The notes: generated from the letters alone by a model not told the origin. DNA of 61,458 nucleotides from Rhabdothermincola_A sp041688815 (GCA_041688815.1 JBDNHK010000062.1:1-61458), one strand, 5' to 3'; shown: positions 8,326 to 17,256, counted from the stretch's first letter. Numbers and translations are program-made.

Positions 8326-9582
8326 CTATTCGAGGGTGGCGTAGTTGGTGGAGCGGTCCTCGCTGGTCACGCCTCGGACGGCGGCCACGCAGGTGGCGAG
8401 GTCCTGGAGGTAGTCATCGATCACCCCGGTGTTGGAGTTCGACACGGTGGAGTGGAGCGAGTCGGGCGGGGTCTGGCGGTCGTGGAACCAGCCGAGGGCC
8501 CCCAGTGCGTCGCCGAGGGCGAAGATGTCGACGGGATCGGGATCGTCCGGCTCGAAGCTCATGGCGAGCAGGTGGAAGGCGCCGGCCCCGAGCACCCGCA
8601 CGCCGTCGATCTCGGCGATGCCGGCTCGCATACGGTCGGCGTTGTCGAGCGCGGTCCGGGTGAGCTCGACGTAGCCGTCGATGCCGAGGTGCTGCATCAC
8701 CGCCCACGCCGTCGCCATCGGCAACCCCGATCGCGTGCCCTGGAGGTTGGGTGAGGCGTAGAACCCGCCGAGCCAGCCGTCGAACACGAAGGTCTGGTAG
8801 CGGCGAAGCTCCTTGGTGCGGTGCAGGATCACCGACACGCCCTTCGGCACGTAGCCGAGTTTGTGGATGTCGGCGCTGATCGACGACACGCCGTCCACCC
8901 GGAAGTCCCACGGCGCCACGTCACGTCCGAGCATCTCGGCGAAGGGCAGCACGAAACCGCCCATGCACGCGTCCACGTGGCAGTTCGCCCCGTTGGCGGC
9001 GGCGAGGGCGGCGATGGCCGGGACGTCGTCGATCACGCCCTGCGGATACTGCGGCGCCGATCCGACCAGCAGCACGGTGCGCTCGTTCACGAACGTCGCC
9101 ATCGCATCGACGTCCGCGGTCCAGTCGGCCCGAACGGGCACCTTGTGCACCCGGACACCGAACAGGTGGGCGGCCTTGTGGAAGGCGGCGTGGGCGCTCT
9201 CGGCCAGGACCATCTCGGGCGCATCGACCCCACGTTCGGCCTTGGCGCGCTCGCGCGCCGCCTTCACCGCGCACAGGATCGACTCGGTGCCACCGCTGGT
9301 GAGGAAGCCCGCGGCGGTGTCGGGGCCGTGGAGCAGCGAGGCCGTCCACGCCACGACCTCCGACTGGATCGCACCGAGCGACGGGAACGCCTTGGTGTTG
9401 AGCGCGTTCTCGTGGAGGTAGAGCGACGCCGCCCGCTCGGCGGCCTCCTTCACGCCGGGCCCACCGTCGTAGATCATCCCGAAGGTGCGACCGTCCTCCC
9501 ACCGCACGTCGTCGCGCCGCTTCTCCACGAGATCGGCGATGACGTCGTCGACGGGCCGACCAGCTTGCGTCAGCGGTGACAT
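8326..9582 (-). CDS. PLP-dependent decarboxylase/lyase, sphingosine-1-phosphate lyase-like
   Basis: A 418-residue fold-type I PLP enzyme of the group II decarboxylase superfamily. The phosphate-binding FLTSGGTESILCAVKAAR block, the HVDACMGGF aspartate region and the Schiff-base lysine in SADIHKLGYVPKG are all present. This arrangement resembles sphingosine-1-phosphate lyase more than glutamate decarboxylase. Such enzymes cleave phosphorylated long-chain bases to an aldehyde and ethanolamine phosphate, but many bacterial homologues have untested substrates. The frame runs further upstream; the ATG at 9582 is chosen because homology begins there and because a relic gene sits just beyond. Confidence 0.87.
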   Translation of the reverse strand: MSPLTQAGRPVDDVIADLVEKRRDDVRWEDGRTFGMIYDGGPGVKEAAERAASLYLHENALNTKAFPSLGAIQSEVVAWTASLLHGPDTAAGFLTSGGTESILCAVKAARERAKAERGVDAPEMVLAESAHAAFHKAAHLFGVRVHKVPVRADWTADVDAMATFVNERTVLLVGSAPQYPQGVIDDVPAIAALAAANGANCHVDACMGGFVLPFAEMLGRDVAPWDFRVDGVSSISADIHKLGYVPKGVSVILHRTKELRRYQTFVFDGWLGGFYASPNLQGTRSGLPMATAWAVMQHLGIDGYVELTRTALDNADRMRAGIAEIDGVRVLGAGAFHLLAMSFEPDDPDPVDIFALGDALGALGWFHDRQTPPDSLHSTVSNSNTGVIDDYLQDLATCVAAVRGVTSEDRSTNYATLE

Positions 9583-9591
9583 TCCCAGATT

Positions 9592-9744
9592 ATGGCAGGC
9601 GTGCCGGTCCCCGCCTTCTTGCCCCCGTTCACCCCGACCGGCCGCGCCGACTTCGTGCGCCTCGTCTCTGATTGCGGCTCGGCCGTGGTGGACGAGTCCG
9701 GCAAGGAGCACCTCGACGCCATGGCCCCGGCCCTCGGGACCTGA
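9592..9744 (+). pseudogene. Relic of a class III aminotransferase N-terminus
   Basis: An ATG-started frame of 50 codons ending at TGA 9742-9744. Its product matches the start of class III aminotransferases: FLPPFTP, then ADFVRL, then VVDESGKEHLDAMA. It can be aligned with the N-terminus of the intact aminotransferase at 55190-56422 of this window (FLHPFARP, SDFITIV, VWDDRGRRYVDGLA). All of the PLP-binding core is missing; the next gene starts 20 bases further on. This looks like the stub left by a deletion. The alternative, a chance short frame, is less likely given three aligned blocks in order. Confidence 0.5.
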
Positions 9745-9764
9745 CGAGGGCGCCTGCTCCGACC

Positions 9765-10850
9765 GTGCGCCTCGACCGACTGCCACTGACCTACGACGAG
9801 TGCCGCGCCCGGTTTCGTCGGGCGGCCATCGAGGCCGGCCTGGCGGTCCGGTCCCATCCGATCAGCGCCCGCGGCCCGCACGGTCAGGAGCTCACCATCG
9901 ACATCGTGGCGCTCGGTGCGGCCGCGCCTCGTCGGGCCCTGCTCGTCCTGTCGGGGGTGCACGGGGTCGAGGGGTTCGTCACCTCGACGCTCCAGACCGA
10001 TCTCCTCTCCAGGCTCGACCGTTCTGCGCTCCCCGCCGACGTCGGCATCGTGCTGGTCCACGTCGTGAACCCGTGGGGCATGGCGCACGACCGCCGACAG
10101 AACGAGTCCAACGTCGATCTCAACCGCAACTGGCGCCGCAGTGCACGCGACCCCGAGCACAACTTCGCCTACGACCAGCTCCACGCCCTCGCCTGCCCCG
10201 ACACACCGACGATGCCCGGCTTCGACGACCTGATGGGCGCGATCGGACCGATCGTCGACGAGCACGGCATCGACTGGGTGCGCGACGGCATCACCAAGGG
10301 TCAGTACCGCCACGCCGACGGACTGCACTTCGGTGGCGACCGCACCGAGGAGTCGTGCCTCGTGCTCGAGCAGGACATCCCCGAACTGCTCGGGTCGGCC
10401 GATCAAGTGCTCACCGTCGACCTCCACACCGGCGTCGGACCGCTCGGAGCGCTCACGCTCCTGTCGAGCCGACCCCCGGGCTCGCCGCAGGACGGGTTCC
10501 TCCGTGCCGCCTTCGGCGACGTCGAGGCCACGGTGGGCAACCCGACTCAGGCGTCGACGCCGAAGTCGGGGCCCATCGCGTCGGGCATCGCCGACGTCCT
10601 CCCCGGGGCCGAGTGCTTCGCCGTCACGCCCGAGATCGGCACCGCCGGCGACATGGAGCAGCTCGCCACCACGTATCAAGAGCAGTGGGTGCACCGAGTC
10701 GGCGACCTCGAAGACCCGGAGCACCGCCTCGCCCGATGGCGCTACCGGTGCTGCTTCACGCCCGACGACCGCGAGTGGGAGCGGACGGCACTCGGCGGCG
10801 GACGGCCCCTCCTCGACCAGGCGATCAGCGCCGTGGCCACCTGGGCGTGA
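9765..10850 (+). CDS. DUF2817 family protein, zinc carboxypeptidase (M14)-like
   Basis: About 361 residues from the GTG at 9765, which is where DUF2817 homology starts; the frame is open to 9672. SGVHGVEGFVTS carries the HxxE zinc-ligand pair of the M14 carboxypeptidase fold, VDLNRNW is the conserved substrate-binding block, and TVDLHTGVG contributes the third ligand histidine. TPEIGTAG may hold the catalytic glutamate. The family is thought to cleave peptides or related amides, but substrates are not established. There is no signal peptide, so it is probably cytoplasmic. It is divergent from the PLP lyase and follows the aminotransferase relic. Confidence 0.8.
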   Translation: MRLDRLPLTYDECRARFRRAAIEAGLAVRSHPISARGPHGQELTIDIVALGAAAPRRALLVLSGVHGVEGFVTSTLQTDLLSRLDRSALPADVGIVLVHVVNPWGMAHDRRQNESNVDLNRNWRRSARDPEHNFAYDQLHALACPDTPTMPGFDDLMGAIGPIVDEHGIDWVRDGITKGQYRHADGLHFGGDRTEESCLVLEQDIPELLGSADQVLTVDLHTGVGPLGALTLLSSRPPGSPQDGFLRAAFGDVEATVGNPTQASTPKSGPIASGIADVLPGAECFAVTPEIGTAGDMEQLATTYQEQWVHRVGDLEDPEHRLARWRYRCCFTPDDREWERTALGGGRPLLDQAISAVATWA

Positions 10851-10954
10851 GCCCGTCGCGCCGACAGGTGACCATCCACCGGTGGTCGGATCGGCTCGGT
10901 CCTGATCCCGAGGGCGACCTTCAGGACGCGGGACTGATGTTCCCCCTCTTCTCA

Positions 10955-11005
10955 CTCACGCGAGCGGCGTCTGTCTCGTCGCGCTGACACGGCCGTCACC
11001 GACGC
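10955..11005 (+). repeat. 51-bp dispersed repeat, copy B (upstream of thiolase)
   Basis: The second copy of the repeat at 8152-8202, 46 of 51 identical and in the same orientation. Here the flanks can fold: GCGAGCGGCGTC at 10961-10972 pairs with GACGCTCGCTCGC at 11001-11013 with one bulged base, enclosing a 28-base loop. It is 88 bases upstream of the thiolase ATG. The rest of the gap 10851-11092 holds nothing else I recognise. Confidence 0.8.
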
Positions 11006-11092
11006 TCGCTCGCTTGTGGTCGACGGGTTCATACGGGCAGACTCGACCCAGCGGTCAAGTCCGTTCGGCCGGCCCACCAGGAGGGAACACCC

Positions 11093-12286
11093 ATGACCAC
11101 AGCGGTGATCGTCGACGCCATCCGCACCCCCGGCGGCAAGCGCAACGGCAGCCTCTCAGGCTGGCATCCGGCCGACCTGGCCGCCCAGACGCTCAGGGCG
11201 CTGGTCGAGCGCAACGACCTCGATCCCGCCCTCGTGGAAGACGTGATCATGGGGTGCGTGATGCAGGCCGGGGCCCAGGCGCTGAACGTGGGCCGCAACG
11301 CCGTGTTGGCCGCCGGTTTCCCCGAGTCGGTGCCCGCCACCACCATCGATCGTCAGTGCGGATCCTCGCAACAGGCCGCGCACTTCGCGGCCCAGGCCGT
11401 CATGGCCGGCGTGCACGACATCGTGATCGCCGCCGGGGTGGAGGTGATGAGCCTCGTGCCGATGGGCGCATCGGTGGGCCGCAACATCGGCTACCCCTTC
11501 GGACCCCAGATGGAAGCCCGGTACACCGACGACGGCGGGCTCGTTCCCCAGGGCCTGTCCGCGGAGATCATCGCCGACCGGTGGGACCTCTCCCGCGAAG
11601 ACCTCGACGCCTTCGGGGCACGGTCCCAACAACGGGCCGCCATCGCCCGCGACGAAGGCCGATTCGACGGCGAGTTGCTGCCCGTCGCTGCCCGCCCACG
11701 CGACAAGGAGACCGGCGAGCTGATCGCCACCGACGCCGTGGTGGCCGCCGACGAGGGCATCCGCGACGGCACCACCGCCGAGACGCTGGCCAACCTCAAG
11801 CCGGCGTTCAAGCCCGACGGCAAGGTGACGGCCGGCAACTCCAGCCAGATCACCGACGGCGCCTCGGCCGTGCTGATCATGAGCGAGGAGAGGGCCACCC
11901 AGCTGGGCCTCACCCCTCGGGCGCGCTTCCATGCCTTCGCCCTCGCCGGCGTCGATCCCATCACCATGCTCACCGGTCCCATCCCGGCCACGCACAAGGT
12001 GCTCGAGAAGGCCAAGCTCGGCCTCGACGACATCGACCTGGTCGAGATCAACGAGGCCTTCGCCTCGGTGGTGCTGGCCTGGGAGAAGGAACACCACCCC
12101 GACATGGACCGTGTGAACGTGAACGGCGGCGCCATCGCCCTCGGGCACCCGCTCGGGGCCTCGGGCACCAAGCTCCTCGCCACTCTGGTGAACGAACTCG
12201 AGCGCACGGGCGGCCGGTACGGCCTACAGACGATGTGCGAGGGCGGCGGGCTGGCCAACGCCACCATCATCGAACGTCTCGGCTGA
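11093..12286 (+). CDS. Acetyl-CoA C-acyltransferase (thiolase)
   Basis: A 397-residue thiolase. The acyl-accepting cysteine is in IDRQCGSSQQA near residue 90, GGAIALGHPLGASGTK carries the catalytic histidine and MCEGGG the second cysteine (normally C-x-G). The enzyme either cleaves 3-ketoacyl-CoA in beta-oxidation or condenses two acetyl-CoA; the nearby acyl-CoA synthetase favours degradation. AGGAGGG lies at ideal distance before the ATG. It appears monocistronic, with the 51-bp dispersed repeat in its leader region. I do not assign a symbol because FadA-type and AtoB-type thiolases are hard to separate by eye. Confidence 0.94.
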   Translation: MTTAVIVDAIRTPGGKRNGSLSGWHPADLAAQTLRALVERNDLDPALVEDVIMGCVMQAGAQALNVGRNAVLAAGFPESVPATTIDRQCGSSQQAAHFAAQAVMAGVHDIVIAAGVEVMSLVPMGASVGRNIGYPFGPQMEARYTDDGGLVPQGLSAEIIADRWDLSREDLDAFGARSQQRAAIARDEGRFDGELLPVAARPRDKETGELIATDAVVAADEGIRDGTTAETLANLKPAFKPDGKVTAGNSSQITDGASAVLIMSEERATQLGLTPRARFHAFALAGVDPITMLTGPIPATHKVLEKAKLGLDDIDLVEINEAFASVVLAWEKEHHPDMDRVNVNGGAIALGHPLGASGTKLLATLVNELERTGGRYGLQTMCEGGGLANATIIERLG

Positions 12287-12345
12287 GTCCTAACCTGGCG
12301 GTGCCCCGCTCCCGATGGGGTGCCCCCGAGCCAACGTGGTGGCCC

Positions 12346-12672
12346 ATGCGTCTGAAGCACCCGTTCATCCTCGGTTTCGTGATCCTCGGCGCCGCCGCCG
12401 CGTACTGGGGCGGGTACGGGCTCGGCCGGGTGGTGGCCGCCGCCCTCGCCGCTTGGGTCATCCTGCGGCTGGGGGTCCTGATGCTCGGCGGAATGGCCCG
12501 GCCCATCCCCGAACCGCCGCCGGCGGGCGAGCTGCGCAAGGTGAAGATCGCCTACCGCTGCGAGATCTGTGGCACCGAGGTGCGCATGACCGTGTCACCC
12601 GATGAAGAACCGGATCCGCCCCGTCACTGCCAGGAGGACATGACCCTCATGACCCCGGTCGAGGACCTCTGA
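12346..12672 (+). CDS. Small membrane protein with zinc-ribbon-like C-terminus
   Basis: A 108-residue protein starting at the ATG at 12346. Residues 8-45 form one or two hydrophobic helices (FILGFVILGAAAAYWGG onward), followed by a short proline-rich linker and a soluble tail with YRCEICGTEVRM and then HCQEDM. The cysteines and histidine look like an incomplete rubredoxin or zinc-ribbon knuckle. I do not recognise a named family. It follows the thiolase by 59 bases and converges on crgA. A role in membrane-anchored metal binding or protein interaction is possible, but the function is unknown. Confidence 0.65.
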   Translation: MRLKHPFILGFVILGAAAAYWGGYGLGRVVAAALAAWVILRLGVLMLGGMARPIPEPPPAGELRKVKIAYRCEICGTEVRMTVSPDEEPDPPRHCQEDMTLMTPVEDL

Positions 12673-12697
12673 ACCCGCCCACCGCGACCTGCACCCG

Positions 12698-12802
12698 TCA
12701 TCCACAGGCTGGGGACGGGGTCGTGAGAGGTCACATGGATGTCACCTGCCCGCCGCCTGAGCGCAACCCTGGCTGACATCTCGGCAGTGTTTCTGTGGAT
12801 AT
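12698..12802. promoter_or_regulatory. Palindrome with flanking DnaA-box-like sites between convergent genes
   Basis: The 195-bp gap between the convergent genes ending at 12672 and 12868 holds an inverted repeat AGGTCACAT-GG-ATGTCACCT (12728-12747, 8 of 9 pairs). It is flanked by TCATCCACA (12698-12706) and TGTGGATAT (12794-12802), each one base off the DnaA box TTATCCACA on opposite strands. Promoter-type control is not expected between convergent genes, so a chromosome-maintenance role is possible. This is inference. Confidence 0.35.
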
Positions 12803-12867
12803 CTGACAGCAACTATCGCCCGCGTACAGCTCCTCCGTGGGCCGGTCACGGTGGACCGGGCGTCGGC

Positions 12868-13182
12868 TCAGCGGTACTGGGTGGCGGTGATGATGCCCCC
12901 GAGGATGAACCCGAGCCCGGCCAGCAGCCACCAGGCGCTGGTGGCCGACGGCAGCAGGACGTCCACGTAGTGCAGGAAGATCACCACGAGGCCGAGCAGG
13001 AACAGCCCGAACATCACCCACGGCACCCAGGGCGGACTGACCGTGTTCGCTTTCGGTACCGGGGGCGTGTAGCGGGTCGACGGCTCGGGCCCGGCGTCGG
13101 CCTTCCTGGGCGACGGACCACCCTTCGAGGTGACCCGACCACCGGTGCGGCGTGAGGGCGAGGGGCGCTTGTCGGCAGCCAT
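12868..13182 (-). CDS. crgA: Cell division protein CrgA
   Basis: A 104-residue protein with a basic, Ser/Pro-rich N-terminal tail (residues 1-45) and two membrane helices, the first around WVPWVMFGLFLLGLVVIF and the second around WWLLAGLGFILGGIIT. This is the CrgA (UPF0233) layout. CrgA is an actinobacterial divisome protein that interacts with FtsZ, FtsQ and the penicillin-binding proteins. The start at 13182 (MAADKR) is preferred to 13191. Its place next to trpG and pknB matches the mycobacterial and Streptomyces arrangement, which strengthens the call. Confidence 0.9.
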   Translation of the reverse strand: MAADKRPSPSRRTGGRVTSKGGPSPRKADAGPEPSTRYTPPVPKANTVSPPWVPWVMFGLFLLGLVVIFLHYVDVLLPSATSAWWLLAGLGFILGGIITATQYR

Positions 13183-13268
13183 GGGCCGCACAGTAGTGGA
13201 CCCGGGACCGGGACCGCCCTGGCATCGAAGGGGTCGATACCGGCGTCGTGACCGCCACGACCGAGCAG

Positions 13269-13274
13269 TAGGTT
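13269..13274 (+). promoter_or_regulatory. -10-like box TAGGTT of a probably leaderless trpG
   Basis: TAGGTT ends 8 bases before the trpG ATG at 13283 and no ribosome-binding site is visible, so transcription probably begins at or next to the start codon. Similar TAnnnT-to-start gaps of 6-8 bases precede the genes at 56513 and 57136. Confidence 0.45.
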
Positions 13275-13282
13275 CTCAGGCG

Positions 13283-13864
13283 ATGGGTCCCCGCATCGTC
13301 GTCCTCGACAACTACGACTCCTTCGTGTTCAACCTGGTGCAGTACCTGGGTGAGCTCGGCGCCGAGCCGCTGGTGCACCGCAGCGACGAGCTCACGCTCG
13401 ACGAGATCATCGCTCTCGACCCCGACGGTGTGCTGATCTCGCCCGGTCCCGGGCGGCCCGAGGACGCCGGGCGGTCGAACGAGGTGATCCTGCACTACGC
13501 CGGGCGTCGCCCCGTCCTCGGGGTGTGTCTCGGGCACCAGTGCATCGGCGAGGTGTTCGGGGGCGAGGTCGTGCGCGCCCCGCAGATCATGCACGGCAAG
13601 ACCTCACTCATCCGCCACGACGGTCGCGGCGTGTTCGAGGGCCTGCCCCAACCCTTCGAGGCCACCCGCTACCACTCCCTCGTCGTCGAGCGCGGTTCGG
13701 TGCCCGAGGTCATGGAGATCACCGCCGAGACCGACGACGGCCTGGTGATGGGCTTGCGGCACCGCCAGCTCGATGTGGAGGGCGTGCAGTTCCACCCCGA
13801 GTCGATCCTGACCGCCGGTGGCCACCAGCTCGTGGGCAACTTCCTCCAACGCTGCTCGACCTGA
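13283..13864 (+). CDS. trpG: Glutamine amidotransferase, anthranilate/aminodeoxychorismate synthase component II
   Basis: A 193-residue class I glutamine amidotransferase. DNYDSFVFNLVQYLGELG is the N-terminal signature, GVCLGHQCIGEVFGG holds the nucleophilic cysteine, and VQFHPESI carries the catalytic histidine-glutamate pair. It supplies ammonia to anthranilate synthase (tryptophan) or aminodeoxychorismate synthase (folate); such proteins are often shared. No component I gene is nearby. In Mycobacterium tuberculosis the orthologous trpG/pabA also sits between crgA and pknB, so the location is ancestral and not informative about the pathway. The upstream frame is open to 13130 but homology starts at 13283. 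Confidence 0.93.
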   Translation: MGPRIVVLDNYDSFVFNLVQYLGELGAEPLVHRSDELTLDEIIALDPDGVLISPGPGRPEDAGRSNEVILHYAGRRPVLGVCLGHQCIGEVFGGEVVRAPQIMHGKTSLIRHDGRGVFEGLPQPFEATRYHSLVVERGSVPEVMEITAETDDGLVMGLRHRQLDVEGVQFHPESILTAGGHQLVGNFLQRCST

Positions 13865-13885
13865 CCGGGCCGACCGGGCCGACGC

Positions 13886-15706
13886 TCAGGGAGCGGTGGT
13901 GGTCGTGGTCGGAGGCCTGGTCGTGGTGGTGGTGGGCGGCGGCGGCGGCGCGGTCGTGGTGGTGGTGGTCGGGGCGGGCCCGGTGGACACCACGAGGGTG
14001 ACGGTGGAGCCCTCCGCCACCTTCGTGCCGGCCGGCGGGTTGGTGGAGATCACCTCGCCGATGCCGACGCTGCCCGACGATTGCTGCTGGGTGACGACCT
14101 GGAGCTTGAGCTGACCGAGCATGTTCGACGCCGCGGCCGCGTTCTGACCGGCGAGGTCGGGGATGGCGACCTGAGCCGGCCCCGTGGACACCGTGATGTC
14201 GACCACCGATCCCTTGTCGGCCTGAGCGTTGGCCACCGGGTTCTGGGTGACCACCTGACCGGCCGGGATCGTGGGATCGGGCCCGGGGATCGCGTTGGCC
14301 ACGAACCCGGCGTTCTTCAGCAACGACTCCGCCGCCGCCTGGGTGCGCCCGATCACGCCCGGTACGGCGGCCTGGCCCACGCCCCCGCTGACCCGCAGCA
14401 GCACCGTCGACCCTTCATCGGCGTTGGTGTTGCCCTTGGGCGTCTGGTCGAAGACGGTTCCCAGGGGCTGATCGCTGTTCTCGTTCTTGGTCTCGACCTT
14501 GAACCCCGCCGCCTGGATCTTGTTGACGGCATCGGTGACCTGCACGCCGACGACGTCGGGCACCGCCACCTGCTTGGTGGGTTGGTTCAGGCGGGTGCCG
14601 ATGAAGAACAAGCTGGCGGCCACGATGGCCAACAGGCCAATGAGCAGGGCCACGTACAGACCGGTGCGCTTGGGCTTGTCGTCGGGGGCCCCGTAGGCCG
14701 CCGTGCCGCCGCCCGGGGTGACGGGCCCCATCGCGCCGGTGCCCGGACCGACCGAGGTGGTGGGCACGGCCACCGTGGCGTCGGCCATGGCCGCCCCGGC
14801 CACCCCGGCCACCCCGCCGGCCGCGACTCCGGCTGCGCCCACTCCCATCGCCCGCACCGAGTGACCTTCGAGGAAGGCCCGCAGATCGGTGCGTAGGTCC
14901 TCGGCACTGGGGTAGCGGTCGGCGGGCATCTTGGCCAGGCAGCGGAGGGTGACGGCCTCGAGCGGAGCAGGGACGCTCGGGTTGATGCGGCTCGGCGGCA
15001 CGACCGCTTCCTGGACGTGCTTGTAGGCGATGGCCACCGGGGTGTCGCCGGTGAAGGGCGGGCGACTGGTGAGCGACTCGTAGAGCACGCACCCGAGGCT
15101 GTAGACGTCGCTGCGAGGATCGACGGCCTGACCCTGCGCCTGCTCGGGAGAGAAGTACGTGGCCGTGCCCATCACCGAGCCGGCCTGGGTGAGGTTCACC
15201 GCGGCGTCCCCGGTGGTGGCGGCCTGGGCGATGCCGAAGTCGGCCACCTTCACCTGACCGGACGAGGTGATCAGGATGTTTCCCGGCTTCACGTCGCGGT
15301 GCACCACGCCGTTGCGGTGGGCGAAGGCAAGGGCGGCGGCCACGTCGGCGGCGACCTCGGCCGCCCGTTGCGGGTGTAAGGGCCCTTCGGTGCGGATGAT
15401 CTCCGACAGCGGCCGGCTCTCGACGTACTCCATCACGATGAAGTAGGTGCCGAACTGCGAACCCCAGTCGTAGACGGCGACGATGTTGGGGTGGTTCAGG
15501 TTCGCCGCCGCCTGGGCCTCACGACGAAAGCGCTCGACGAAGGTGTCGTCGCGCGCGAACTCCGGGAACAGCACCTTGACCGCCACCGGGCGATCGAGGA
15601 GCAGGTCGCGAGCCACGTACACGTCGGCCATGCCGCCCCGCGCCAGCTTGCGGTGCAACTCGTAGCGGTCGTTGAAGACGGTGGGGCCAGCGGGGGTGTC
15701 GGACAT
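13886..15706 (-). CDS. pknB: Serine/threonine protein kinase with PASTA domains
   Basis: A 606-residue receptor kinase. The kinase domain spans about residues 15-275: glycine loop LARGGMADVY, ATP lysine K44, catalytic HRDVKPGN (D138) and DFG at 157-159. A single membrane helix lies near 350-373, followed by three extracellular PASTA repeats and a Pro/Thr-rich tail. PASTA kinases sense muropeptides or lipid II and phosphorylate division and wall-synthesis proteins. It is followed after 74 bases, on the upstream side, by pbpA. Mycobacteria have a second kinase, pknA, between pknB and pbpA; it is absent here. Confidence 0.96.
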   Translation of the reverse strand: MSDTPAGPTVFNDRYELHRKLARGGMADVYVARDLLLDRPVAVKVLFPEFARDDTFVERFRREAQAAANLNHPNIVAVYDWGSQFGTYFIVMEYVESRPLSEIIRTEGPLHPQRAAEVAADVAAALAFAHRNGVVHRDVKPGNILITSSGQVKVADFGIAQAATTGDAAVNLTQAGSVMGTATYFSPEQAQGQAVDPRSDVYSLGCVLYESLTSRPPFTGDTPVAIAYKHVQEAVVPPSRINPSVPAPLEAVTLRCLAKMPADRYPSAEDLRTDLRAFLEGHSVRAMGVGAAGVAAGGVAGVAGAAMADATVAVPTTSVGPGTGAMGPVTPGGGTAAYGAPDDKPKRTGLYVALLIGLLAIVAASLFFIGTRLNQPTKQVAVPDVVGVQVTDAVNKIQAAGFKVETKNENSDQPLGTVFDQTPKGNTNADEGSTVLLRVSGGVGQAAVPGVIGRTQAAAESLLKNAGFVANAIPGPDPTIPAGQVVTQNPVANAQADKGSVVDITVSTGPAQVAIPDLAGQNAAAASNMLGQLKLQVVTQQQSSGSVGIGEVISTNPPAGTKVAEGSTVTLVVSTGPAPTTTTTTAPPPPPTTTTTRPPTTTTTAP

Positions 15707-15780
15707 ACCGCCACCACACTACCGACGCGCCCCCGTGGCCCCGGGGCACCTCGGCCCCGCCCGGGGATCGAGGCGACGGC

Positions 15781-17256
15781 TCAGCGCCGACGGGTGACCG
15801 CAGCCTCGAGCACAGCCCGGGCGATCGGCGCGGCGATGCGCCCGCCCGTCGCCTCGCTGCTCCCACTCTGGTTGAGCACCACGACGGAGACGGCCACCGT
15901 CGCCGGCTGACCGGGCGGACCGGCGAACCCGACGATCCAGGTATGGCTGCTCGGCGGGTCGGTGCCGAGCTGGGCGGTACCCGTCTTGCCGCCGACCTCG
16001 AATCCCGGGATCTGCAAGCCGGTGGCCGTACCCCGCTCGACCACCGCGAGCAGGTTCTGGCGCATGGTCTCGGCGTTCTGGGGCGACAACGGGGTCAGCC
16101 ACGGTGTGGGCTTCGCCTCGCCCACCAGGGCCCCCTGGCTGTCACGAATCTGCGTCATCAGATACGGCGACATGATGGTGCCGCCGTTGGCCACCGCCCC
16201 CGTCGCCATGGCCATCTGCAGCGGGGTCGCGGCCACGTCGCTCTGGCCGATCGACGACTGCGCCAGCTTGGGTGGGTCGCGCACCACGTCGAGCGGGAAG
16301 TTGGAGCGGGCCGGGGCGGGCAGATCGATCGGGACCGGCCGATTGAACCCGAACGCCTCCGAGCCACGGATCATGTCCTCGGCACCGATCGTCTCTTGAC
16401 CCATCTGGGCGAACGCCGAGTTGCACGACACGCGGAGAACCTCCGGGAGCGACCCGCCACAGGTCTGCCCGCCGAAGTTCCGGATCGGGAGGTTGGTCTG
16501 CGGCGGGGTGTAGCTGCTGGCGGATGGGTACACCGGTTCGTCGTTGGTCACCTTTCCGCTCTGCAGGCCGCTGGCGGCGGTGACGATCTTGAAGGTGGAC
16601 CCCGGGAAGTAGCGCTCCTGGTACTGGTGGGCTTGAAGCGGGGCACCGGGCGCCAGGTTCAACAGGGTCCAGGCCTCGGTCGTGGCCTCGAGGTCGGTGC
16701 CGCTGAGCCGGTTGGGGTCGAAGCTCGGGAAGCTCCAGAACGCCAGGACCTCACCCGTGCGCGGATCGGTGGCGACGACGGACCCTTCGCGGTCGCCCAG
16801 CTCGGCCTGGGCGATCTGTTGCAGGTCCTTGCGGACCGACACGGTGACGTTGCCCACTGTCTCGGCGTTGACGAGGAGGTCGCCGATCCCCTTCACCTGC
16901 TGGGTGAGGGTCTGCCCGGTGAGCTCGTTGGTGTACTGACGCTCGATACCGCTGGCGCCGTACTGGAACGAGAAGTAGCCCGTGACCTGTCCGAAGAGCA
17001 CCCCCTCGGGGTACACGCGGAGCCGTTCGAACTCCGACGTGGTGTCGGGGTTCGGGATGCTCTGGGCCAACAGGGCCCCGTCGGCGGTGGTGATCGCCCC
17101 ACGCGACCGATTGAAGTCCTGACGGATCTCGGCCGTGTTGAGCGGGTTGGCCTGGAGCTCGGGGGCCTGGAGCACCTGGATCCAGTTGAGCTTCACGAAC
17201 AGCGCGAGGTAGCAGACGACCAGCCCGACACCGAGACGACGGATGCTGCGGTTCAC
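15781..17256 (-). CDS. pbpA: Penicillin-binding protein 2 (transpeptidase, PbpA)
   Basis: A 491-residue class B penicillin-binding protein with an N-terminal membrane anchor (about residues 10-28), a dimerisation domain and a transpeptidase domain. Active-site motifs are in order: SxxK in PGSTFKIV, SxN in SCNSAFAQ, and KTG in GGKTGTAQ. It cross-links septal or elongation peptidoglycan with its SEDS partner, RodA, encoded immediately upstream. The GTG start overlaps the rodA stop (GTGA), implying translational coupling. Length and order match mycobacterial pbpA. Confidence 0.95.
   Translation of the reverse strand: MNRSIRRLGVGLVVCYLALFVKLNWIQVLQAPELQANPLNTAEIRQDFNRSRGAITTADGALLAQSIPNPDTTSEFERLRVYPEGVLFGQVTGYFSFQYGASGIERQYTNELTGQTLTQQVKGIGDLLVNAETVGNVTVSVRKDLQQIAQAELGDREGSVVATDPRTGEVLAFWSFPSFDPNRLSGTDLEATTEAWTLLNLAPGAPLQAHQYQERYFPGSTFKIVTAASGLQSGKVTNDEPVYPSASSYTPPQTNLPIRNFGGQTCGGSLPEVLRVSCNSAFAQMGQETIGAEDMIRGSEAFGFNRPVPIDLPAPARSNFPLDVVRDPPKLAQSSIGQSDVAATPLQMAMATGAVANGGTIMSPYLMTQIRDSQGALVGEAKPTPWLTPLSPQNAETMRQNLLAVVERGTATGLQIPGFEVGGKTGTAQLGTDPPSSHTWIVGFAGPPGQPATVAVSVVVLNQSGSSEATGGRIAAPIARAVLEAAVTRRR

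Noticed and set aside
13886..13990. Pro/Thr repeat at the pknB C-terminus as a frameshifted or spurious extension
   Set aside because: Similar Thr-rich tails occur in PstP and the lipoproteins here, and the frame is continuous after three good PASTA repeats.
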